A DNA stretch of 57,033 nt, from NCBI GenBank assembly GCA_021648745.1, contig JAKISE010000010.1:1-57033 (forward strand), in the 5' to 3' direction. The translations under genes were made by a program, and so were the position numbers. This DNA comes from Cyclobacteriaceae bacterium. Its GTDB lineage: Bacteria > Bacteroidota > Bacteroidia > Cytophagales > Cyclobacteriaceae. Shown here one piece after another: positions 50,915-57,033 of the stretch. Each line of letters begins with the position of its first letter. The first letter of the stretch is position 1. The notes under the pieces were generated by a model, which saw nothing but the letters and a program-made list of their open reading frames with translations, was not told the DNA's origin and searched no databases.

Positions 50915-52624
50915 ATGAAGAATAAAGGTATAATAAAATTACTTAGCTCCACCGCTGCTTTTATGGAGCTTCACAATGAGAATGATTTTAAGATTAAAAG
51001 TTATAGCAATGCTATCTACAATTTAGAGCGAACTGATAAAAAATTAGAAAAACTTACCCTACAAGACCTTGAAAATATTGAAGGAGTTGGCAAAAGTATT
51101 GCTGCGGCCATAGATGAAATAAACCGAACAAATGGCTGCACCAAACTAACCAAGCTTAAATCCAACACACCTAAAGGACTCTTAAAATTAATGAAACTAA
51201 GAGGACTTGGGGTTAAAAAACTAAAAACAGTGTGGACAAGACTTGGAGTAGACTCAGCTGAGTCGCTTTTAGAATCCATTGCAAGTGGAGCCCTTCAAAA
51301 ACTAAAAGGGTTTGGAGACAAAACCATCAAGAATATTGGCGAAATTCTAGTATTTTCCAAAGAGGTTGAAGGCTTTATTCATTATGATGAAGCCGAAAAA
51401 ATGGCAGCTTCTCTTAAACTTAAAGTTGAAAGTGAAATATCTGGTGCTAAAATCGAATTTGCAGGTAAACTGAGACGTAAATGGGAAATCATAAATCAGC
51501 TTGAATTTGTAGTAGCAGCTGAAAACCTAATTCAGGTTGACAAGACACTTTCTGGTTTTGATACCATCGAAAAAACACCCTCCACATCTGGTTTATTTAC
51601 ATGGCGTGGAAAAACTGTTACTGAAGAACCCATTGACGTTATATTTCACTTCTCTACGCTAGAAAAATTTACTTCTACCTTATTTCTTAAAACGGGCTCA
51701 CAAAGTCATCTTTCTCATCCATTTGCGGAGTCTTGCTTAAAAAAAATAGCCGAGTCAAAACTTTTTACCTTAGAACAAGAAATTTACCAAGCACTGAATA
51801 TACAATATTGCGAACCAGAAATTCGAGAAGGAAGTTGGGAATTAGAGCTAGCCGAAACTAATAAGCTACCGATTTTATTAGAAGAAAAAGATTTGTTAGG
51901 AGTGCTCCATAATCACTCCACGTACAGCGATGGGGAAAATACCTTAGAAGAAATGGCCATATGCTGTCAGCAAATGGGTTATTCATACTTGGGCATAAGC
52001 GACCACAGCAAAGCGACAAGTTTTTATGCCAACGGTATGTTTGGAGAAACAGTCAAAAAACAACATGCAGAAATTGATACCCTCAATAAAAAATTTGCGC
52101 CTTTCAAAATATTTAAAGGCATTGAAGCGGATATTTTAGCAGATGGTGCTTTAGATTACGATAATGAGACCTTGGATTCCTTTGACTTTGTGGTTGCCTC
52201 CATTCATTCTGGGTTAAGTATGGATATCACCAAAGCCACCAATCGATTGCTTACTGCAATTGCCAACCCTTATACTACCATGTTAGGCCATATGACAGGG
52301 CGATTATTGCTTATTCGAAAAGGATATCCTATTGATCATAAGGCAATTATTAATGCTTGTGCCAAATATGGAGTAATAATTGAAATTAATGCACACCCTA
52401 AAAGACTCGATATTGATTGGCGTTGGGTTAACTACGCCTTGGAAAAAGGAGTGTTATTAAGTATCAACCCTGACGCTCATGATACTGATGGTTTAAAAAA
52501 CATGTATTATGGTGTTTGCGCTGGCAGAAAAGGAGGCTTAACCAAACAGCAAACATTTAATGCTTGGAATGTAGAACAAGTAGAAACTTATTTTAACCAA
52601 AGAAGGTTGAACAGGAAGCCGTAA
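50915..52624 (+). CDS. PolX-like protein with PHP exonuclease domain and altered polymerase site
   Basis: A 569-aa protein of the family-X polymerase/PHP type. The N-terminal 8-kDa domain and three helix-hairpin-helix motifs (IEGVGKSIAAAI, LRGLGVKKLK, LKGFGDKTIKNI) are clear. In the palm, GKLRR (184-188) is followed by NQLE (194-197), where active PolX has DID; Q195 replaces the first Asp and E197 the second, while D241 remains. DNA synthesis may thus be lost or weak. The PHP domain keeps its metal ligands: HNHSTYSDG (332-340), ISDHS, GIEADI, SIHS, INAHP and NPDAHDTDG. A nuclease or phosphatase role in repair is the safer reading. Confidence 0.88.
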   Translation: MKNKGIIKLLSSTAAFMELHNENDFKIKSYSNAIYNLERTDKKLEKLTLQDLENIEGVGKSIAAAIDEINRTNGCTKLTKLKSNTPKGLLKLMKLRGLGVKKLKTVWTRLGVDSAESLLESIASGALQKLKGFGDKTIKNIGEILVFSKEVEGFIHYDEAEKMAASLKLKVESEISGAKIEFAGKLRRKWEIINQLEFVVAAENLIQVDKTLSGFDTIEKTPSTSGLFTWRGKTVTEEPIDVIFHFSTLEKFTSTLFLKTGSQSHLSHPFAESCLKKIAESKLFTLEQEIYQALNIQYCEPEIREGSWELELAETNKLPILLEEKDLLGVLHNHSTYSDGENTLEEMAICCQQMGYSYLGISDHSKATSFYANGMFGETVKKQHAEIDTLNKKFAPFKIFKGIEADILADGALDYDNETLDSFDFVVASIHSGLSMDITKATNRLLTAIANPYTTMLGHMTGRLLLIRKGYPIDHKAIINACAKYGVIIEINAHPKRLDIDWRWVNYALEKGVLLSINPDAHDTDGLKNMYYGVCAGRKGGLTKQQTFNAWNVEQVETYFNQRRLNRKP

Positions 52625-52702
52625 GATTTATTTAATATCTCAACTTTCTCATTTCTCATTTGATTATGCTTCTTTTGCACATACAATTAGAATCATTCAA
52701 TT

Positions 52703-53677
52703 ATGACGAACCCTGTATTACAAACCATTGGAAACACACCTTTAGTAAAGCTTCAAAAGATAAACCCATTTCCACTTGTTGATATTTTTGTAAAACTTGA
52801 ATTTTTCAACCCTAGCGGAAGTATTAAGGATAGAATAGTTAATCATATTATTGATGACGCTATTGCTACAAATAAGCTTGTTAAAGGAGGTGTAATTATA
52901 GAGAACACTTCGGGCAATACAGGAGCTGCAGTGGCCATGAACGCAGCTATTCGGGGTTATAAGGCTATCTTAACAATGCCAGATAAAGTAAGTATTGAGA
53001 AACAAAATGCATTAAAAGCTTTTGGAGCAGAAGTAGTGGTCTGCCCAACATCTGCAGCACCCGATTCCCCTGAGCATTACGTAAATAAAGCAAGAAGCCT
53101 AGCTGCTGAAACACCTAATAGTTTTATGCTTAACCAATACGATAATAAGAAAAACCCTGAAGCACATTATAAGAGTACAGGCCCAGAAATTTGGGAACAA
53201 ACCAAAGGAAAAGTTACCCATTTTGTGGCTTCTGGAAGTACAGGAGGCACCATTAGCGGAATTGGAAAGTACCTAAAAGACCAAAATTCTAAGATAATAA
53301 ATGTTATGCCCGACCCCTTTGGCTCTATTTATTACGAGTATTTTAAAACTGGTGTTGAGCCAGAACCTGAAGAAAACACCTATCAAGTAGAAGGAGTAGG
53401 CGAAGACCATATTGCACACGCCATGGACTTTTCAGTAGTAGACGAAATGTACCAATTTACAGATCAAGACGCCTTTAGCACTGCTCGAAAATTAGCTCAG
53501 GAAGAAGGCATATTTGGAGGAGGTACAGGTGGAGCGAATGTGTGGGCAGCCTTAAAGTTAGCTGCCACTTTAAAAAGCCCTGCTACTATTGTAACCGTTA
53601 TTCCTGATAGTGGAGTTAAGTACATGAGTAAGTTTTATAATGACCAATGGATGTTGGATCAGGGGCATACGCTTTAA
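52703..53677 (+). CDS. Cystathionine beta-synthase/cysteine synthase-type PLP enzyme
   Basis: A 324-aa PLP enzyme of the beta-family. The lysine lies in NPSGSIKDRIVNHI, followed by ENTSGNTGAAVAM for substrate binding and the phosphate loop GSTGGTISGIGKYL. The segment NVMPDPFGSIYYEYF with YQVEGVGEDHIAHAMDF is the form seen in cystathionine beta-synthases rather than CysK. No regulatory CBS domain is present. Directly followed by a cystathionine gamma-lyase/synthase gene, it points to homocysteine-to-cysteine conversion (reverse transsulfuration). The start uses an ATG preceded by an AT-rich leader. Confidence 0.88.
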   Translation: MTNPVLQTIGNTPLVKLQKINPFPLVDIFVKLEFFNPSGSIKDRIVNHIIDDAIATNKLVKGGVIIENTSGNTGAAVAMNAAIRGYKAILTMPDKVSIEKQNALKAFGAEVVVCPTSAAPDSPEHYVNKARSLAAETPNSFMLNQYDNKKNPEAHYKSTGPEIWEQTKGKVTHFVASGSTGGTISGIGKYLKDQNSKIINVMPDPFGSIYYEYFKTGVEPEPEENTYQVEGVGEDHIAHAMDFSVVDEMYQFTDQDAFSTARKLAQEEGIFGGGTGGANVWAALKLAATLKSPATIVTVIPDSGVKYMSKFYNDQWMLDQGHTL

Positions 53678-53725
53678 AAAGCAAACGATTAAAAAGAAAT
53701 TAGAACGATTAAAAATAGGACAGGT

Positions 53726-54868
53726 ATGAAATTTTCCACTAAAGCAATACATATAGGCCAAAAGCCAGATAAAGAGACTGGAGCTGTAATTCCACCAATT
53801 TACATGACGTCTACTTATGCCCAAGAAGCACCTAATACACATAAAGGATATGATTACACAAGGGCTGGCAACCCTAATTTTACCAACTTAGAAGCTACTC
53901 TTGCTGCCTTAGAGCAAGGCAAAGTAGCAACAGTCTTTTCATCAGGCATTGGTGCAACTACTGCCATTGTTTCTAGCCTGGGCAAAGATGACAAAGTAGT
54001 AATTGCTAATGATTTGTATGGCGGTACTTACCGCTTGTTTAGTAGGGTATTTAAGCAATTCGGAATTGATTTTTCTACTGTTGACACTCAAGATTTAGAG
54101 GCCGTTGAATTGAAACTAAAAACAAATCCTAAACTTTTGTTTTTAGAATCTCCTACGAATCCTCTGCTTCGAATTTCAGATATTGAAGCCATTACCACTA
54201 TGGCTAAAAAATATAATGTGCTCACTGTTGTTGATAATACGTTTGCTACTCCATACTTCCAAAACCCTCTTAATTTAGGGGCTGATTTTGTCATGCACAG
54301 CACCACAAAATATATTGGAGGCCACTCTGATGTTGTAGGTGGTGTAGTGGTTACAAACCATGAAGAATGGAAAGAGAAACTCGACTTTGCTCGTATGGCA
54401 ATTGGTTTAAATCCTAGCCCATTTGATAATTGGCTTACTACCAAAGGTTTAAAAACTATGGGTATTCGAATGGAACGGCATTTTACCAATGCAACTAAAG
54501 TAGCAGAATACTTCGATAACCACCCAAAAGTAAAAAAAGTATATTATCCAGGTCTACCTAGCCACCCCAACTATGAAATTGCTCAAAAGCAGATGAGCGG
54601 ATATAGTGGAATTGTATCGGTTGAATTTAATTTAAGCCTTGAAGAATCGATGAAATTAGTTTCTTCTTTCAAGCTATTTACCTTAGCCGAAAGCCTTGGA
54701 GGAGTTGAATCTTTGGTTGACCACCCAGCAAGTATGACACACGCATCTATACCTAAAGAAGAACGCGAGAAAAATGGCCTTTCAGATGGACTAATTCGCT
54801 TTTCAGTAGGTATTGAAGATATTGAGGATTTGATAGAGGACCTGGATACTGTGTTGAAAAAGTATTAA
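53726..54868 (+). CDS. Cystathionine gamma-lyase/gamma-synthase (trans-sulfuration PLP enzyme)
   Basis: A 380-aa member of the Cys/Met metabolism PLP family. FSTKAIHIGQKPDKETGAVI and PPIYMTSTYAQEAP form the N-terminus, YDYTRAGNPNFTNLEATLAA is the tetramer/PLP region, VVDNTFATPYFQNPLNLGAD precedes the PLP lysine in HSTTKYIGGHSDVVGG, and SLGGVESLVDHPASMTHASI is the C-terminal signature. It acts on cystathionine, giving cysteine (lyase) or the reverse synthase reaction; the neighbour favours a lyase. The gene starts 48 bases after the first enzyme and ends at a strong terminator. Confidence 0.92.
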   Translation: MKFSTKAIHIGQKPDKETGAVIPPIYMTSTYAQEAPNTHKGYDYTRAGNPNFTNLEATLAALEQGKVATVFSSGIGATTAIVSSLGKDDKVVIANDLYGGTYRLFSRVFKQFGIDFSTVDTQDLEAVELKLKTNPKLLFLESPTNPLLRISDIEAITTMAKKYNVLTVVDNTFATPYFQNPLNLGADFVMHSTTKYIGGHSDVVGGVVVTNHEEWKEKLDFARMAIGLNPSPFDNWLTTKGLKTMGIRMERHFTNATKVAEYFDNHPKVKKVYYPGLPSHPNYEIAQKQMSGYSGIVSVEFNLSLEESMKLVSSFKLFTLAESLGGVESLVDHPASMTHASIPKEEREKNGLSDGLIRFSVGIEDIEDLIEDLDTVLKKY

Positions 54869-54893
54869 AGCTTTTGATATTACCCTCAAAACT

Positions 54894-54922
54894 AAAGAGG
54901 GCAGCCTTGAGCTGCCCTCTTT
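54894..54922. terminator. Bidirectional intrinsic terminator
   Basis: AAAGAGGGCAGC and GCTGCCCTCTTT form a perfect 12-bp stem around CTTGA, followed by T on the plus strand and preceded by A on it. It separates the convergent transsulfuration operon and the propeller lipoprotein gene and can serve both. Confidence 0.92.
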
Positions 54923-54933
54923 TCCTAAATAGC

Positions 54934-55980
54934 TTATTTCCTAAACTCAAACCCGTTAGGAAAACGACCAGAAGCAAAATTATCTAATTCTGTACCATCA
55001 GTATTGTATCGAATGACAGTGCCATTATTAGCTCCATTGCTTCTGCCTACATAAATTGTTTCATCGGTTGGGTTTACTCCCAATCCGTAGAAATTTTCTC
55101 CTGTAATAAAGGCTTCTTGCGGAGCAAAAGTGGCGTCATTACCAATTTTAAAAATTTGGGCTGGTGCTTGGTATGGATTGCAGGAATAGTAAATACTAGA
55201 GCCATCTCCATTTGCTGAAATTGATTTTGCACTGCCTGCAATTTCAAAAGAAGTAACCTTATTACTGGCAAAATCTATTTTTGATAAGCTACTAGTCACA
55301 TAATCATTGCAAAGCACCCAAAGTCTTCCATTTCCATCTTCTGCAAATAAACGCGGACCATTTGCAACAGAAATACCATCTACAAACTCATCTGTTTCTG
55401 AATCAATCACTTGCACTTTATTTGTGCCTGATGAGGCTACATACACTTTAAATCCAAGTGCAATCATTCCTTCCACGCCAGCTTCTGAATTCAACGTTTT
55501 TTCAACACTAAAATTATCCAAATTAAGAACTGCGATAAATGGGTCGCTATACGTGTAAGTTACAGCGTTATAAGTTCCCCAGTTACTCACATATCCTTTC
55601 CCATTTGTAATAGCCATGTACCTTGGAGTATTTAATCCAGAATTAATCGTAGCCACATATTTAAATGTTTCAGCTTCTACCACTACAATCTTATGTCCTG
55701 CTTGATCTATTAAATAAGATTTCCCATCGAAAGTGTGCATTGATTGAAATGTTCCTGAGATAATTTCATTATTTACCTTTTGGTAAATGTCTTGTGTAGC
55801 CTCAGAAGATGCCGGATCATAGAACCCAAAACCACCATCTGCATCAAAAAAGTTTCCTTCATTAACCACAATAACACCACTAGCATACTCTCCTCTTGGC
55901 ACTTCCTCTTCTTTTTTGCAAGCACTTGTTATAATTACTAGCGCAATTAAATAGAGGTACGATAATTTAAAATTTTTCAT
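54934..55980 (-). CDS. Surface beta-propeller lipoprotein, BtuG/YncE-like (DUF5074)
   Basis: A 348-aa lipoprotein (signal to LIALVIITSAC, lipobox cysteine near residue 21, then KKEEE). Seven or so blade repeats are visible, e.g. YLIDQAGHKIVVVEAETFKY, FIAVLNLDNFSVEKTLNSEA and KVQVIDSETDEFVDGISVAN. The start VIVVNEGNFFDADGGFGFYD is typical of DUF5074/YncE-like propellers. In Bacteroidota such proteins (BtuG) sit beside a TonB receptor and bind vitamin B12 at the surface. Here it follows a TonB receptor with a 26-bp gap. The ligand is inferred from this pairing; other cargo is possible. Confidence 0.78.
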   Translation of the reverse strand: MKNFKLSYLYLIALVIITSACKKEEEVPRGEYASGVIVVNEGNFFDADGGFGFYDPASSEATQDIYQKVNNEIISGTFQSMHTFDGKSYLIDQAGHKIVVVEAETFKYVATINSGLNTPRYMAITNGKGYVSNWGTYNAVTYTYSDPFIAVLNLDNFSVEKTLNSEAGVEGMIALGFKVYVASSGTNKVQVIDSETDEFVDGISVANGPRLFAEDGNGRLWVLCNDYVTSSLSKIDFASNKVTSFEIAGSAKSISANGDGSSIYYSCNPYQAPAQIFKIGNDATFAPQEAFITGENFYGLGVNPTDETIYVGRSNGANNGTVIRYNTDGTELDNFASGRFPNGFEFRK

Positions 55981-55981
55981 T

Positions 55982-56016
55982 TTTATTATTTATTATTTAT
56001 TATTTATTATTTATTA
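55982..56016. repeat. Heptanucleotide tandem repeat (TTTATTA)5
   Basis: Five perfect TTTATTA units cover the stop of the TonB receptor and the spacer before the lipoprotein start. On the minus strand it reads TAATAAA and gives multiple stop codons and an A-rich ribosome-binding region. Copy number could affect translation of the lipoprotein. Confidence 0.9.
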
Positions 56017-57033
56017 AAATTAATTTTTGCTCCTACCAAAAAGTTAATCCCCGGCATGGCTCTGTTTATTATTGATTGGTAATTTGTATTGGTCACATTA
56101 TTGGCATCTAAATAAAGTTGAGTTTGCCAATATTTGTTATTAATCTGGTAGCTCACTCTCATATTTAGCAAGGCATAGCCCGGCACCTCTGTTTCATTAT
56201 CAGTGGTTATAAATCGCTTACCTGTAACAACTGAATTTACTTGAAATTGCCATTTATCCACAATTAATTGCCCTGTTATATTACCATTGTGGAATGGTAC
56301 ATACGGTAATTGCTTACCAGCCGAACGGTCGTATTCATCCAAGGCTTCTTGGTTGGTTGATTTAGTATAGGCATAATTTAGCCACCCTTTAACCTTAATG
56401 TTTCCTAATTGCTTTTGAACGCCCGTTTCTAACTCAACCCCAAATCCTTTTACTTTTCGCTTATTTTCCGGGCTCCAAACGGCTCCATTGGGTAGCCACA
56501 AAATCCAATTATCCACCCATAATTGGTAAACTGTGCTATTAATCCAAAACGGAGTGTTAGAGAAATTTTTTATATCAAGTCCAAATTCAACATTCACAGA
56601 TTCTTCTGAGAACAAATCTAAATTTCCTCCTGGCACCCAAAAACGGTCATTTAAAGTAGGTACTTGATAGCCTTTTGCTAATTGACCTTTGAGATCAACT
56701 TTCCATGCAGAAGATCTTAAAAAATTAACCTCAATACCTACAGAAGGAGTGAATGGAATTACATACCCTGTAACAAAGGCCTGCCTCAAGTTAAGGCTAA
56801 CATTAAGTCTATTTAGCGGCAACCATAAGATCGAGCCAAATAAGTTAGTCCTATTTTCATGTCCAACTTCATTTTCGTAAAAAGGGGTCTTAACCTCCAC
56901 CAGAGTAGTATTGGCTCCAACTTCTACCGAAACGCTTGGTGCTATATCATACTCCAATAACGCTGATGCCTTATGCTGATAACTAGATGTTATAGATCCT
57001 TCATAGTCAATTTCATCAAACAAAAACCCATAT
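56007..57033 (-). CDS. TonB-dependent receptor, C-terminal part (runs off the window)
   Basis: 342 codons are open to the window edge without a start. The sequence is a series of long amphipathic strands, for example ALLEYDIAPSVSVEVGANTT, SILWLPLNRLNVSLNLRQAF and YVPFHNGNITGQLIVDKWQF, and ends with INFLVGAKINFNK, a C-terminal strand with penultimate aromatic residues typical of the outer-membrane barrel. The segment DRFWVPGGNLDLFSEESVNV and WINSTVYQLWVDNWILW match TonB receptors of the BtuB/cobalamin group in style. The plug domain and any riboswitch lie beyond the window. It is the upstream partner of the lipoprotein gene. Confidence 0.85.
   Translation of the reverse strand, partial: YGFLFDEIDYEGSITSSYQHKASALLEYDIAPSVSVEVGANTTLVEVKTPFYENEVGHENRTNLFGSILWLPLNRLNVSLNLRQAFVTGYVIPFTPSVGIEVNFLRSSAWKVDLKGQLAKGYQVPTLNDRFWVPGGNLDLFSEESVNVEFGLDIKNFSNTPFWINSTVYQLWVDNWILWLPNGAVWSPENKRKVKGFGVELETGVQKQLGNIKVKGWLNYAYTKSTNQEALDEYDRSAGKQLPYVPFHNGNITGQLIVDKWQFQVNSVVTGKRFITTDNETEVPGYALLNMRVSYQINNKYWQTQLYLDANNVTNTNYQSIINRAMPGINFLVGAKINFNK

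Noticed and set aside
52625..52702. SAM riboswitch before the transsulfuration genes
   Set aside because: The leader is only 78 bases and shows no conserved stems.

Overview
The window reads as chromosomal DNA of an AT-rich marine-type Bacteroidota, most likely a Cytophagales-like organism. Supporting signs are the -7 promoter boxes of the TAnnTTTG type, A-rich leaders without strong Shine-Dalgarno sequences, a split transketolase, the two-domain NagB/PIG-L enzyme, many short lipoprotein signal peptides, a TonB receptor paired with a surface propeller lipoprotein, and tRNA genes without encoded CCA. This placement is inference from gene content only.

Layout. 1-4470: a lipid-kinase fragment, a DUF3137 membrane protein, topA and a SixA phosphatase. 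4472-7381: an unusual fusion of an acetolactate-decarboxylase-like lipoprotein domain to a sodium:alanine symporter, a glutaminase remnant, a palindromic repeat and a cold-shock gene. 7494-12566: an MbnP/MbnH-like pair, two uncharacterised genes, and egtD/egtB for ergothioneine-type thiol-histidine synthesis. 12658-17096: a hemolysin III-like protein, then a compact accessory island with HigBA, a three-gene toxin/antitoxin/SecB-like chaperone candidate and a tyrosine recombinase that points at three tRNA genes (Arg, Pro, Ser). 17243-24074: amino-sugar catabolism (murQ, DeoR regulator, nagB, sugar permease) with a decayed GH20-like remnant. 24077-32844: housekeeping genes (AsmA-like, dCMP deaminase, murB, transketolase halves, CDF exporter, Bcp) and a metal-linked operon carrying a MITE with a 9-bp target duplication. 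33323-45262: helicase, leuS, idi, an SLC12-like transporter, TerC, and a GT2/PAP2/GT39 cassette. 45300-49000: a decayed zone with a broken IS5-type element, a third palindromic repeat, and a terminal-inverted-repeat element. 49236-57033: a secreted protein, a PolX with altered polymerase residues, reverse transsulfuration genes, and a BtuG-like lipoprotein with the end of a TonB receptor.

The most promising system is the candidate toxin-antitoxin-chaperone (TAC) module at 14254-15630: an unrecognised protein of about 163 aa, an XRE antitoxin with a C-terminal tail, and a SecB-like chaperone, directly beside HigBA and an integrase at a tRNA. The second is a three-copy, roughly 168-bp palindromic element (6911, 22219, 47034). 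Its two arms differ between subfamilies yet stay complementary within each copy, and every copy abuts a broken gene. All family assignments come from reading motifs; no database search or computation was run.
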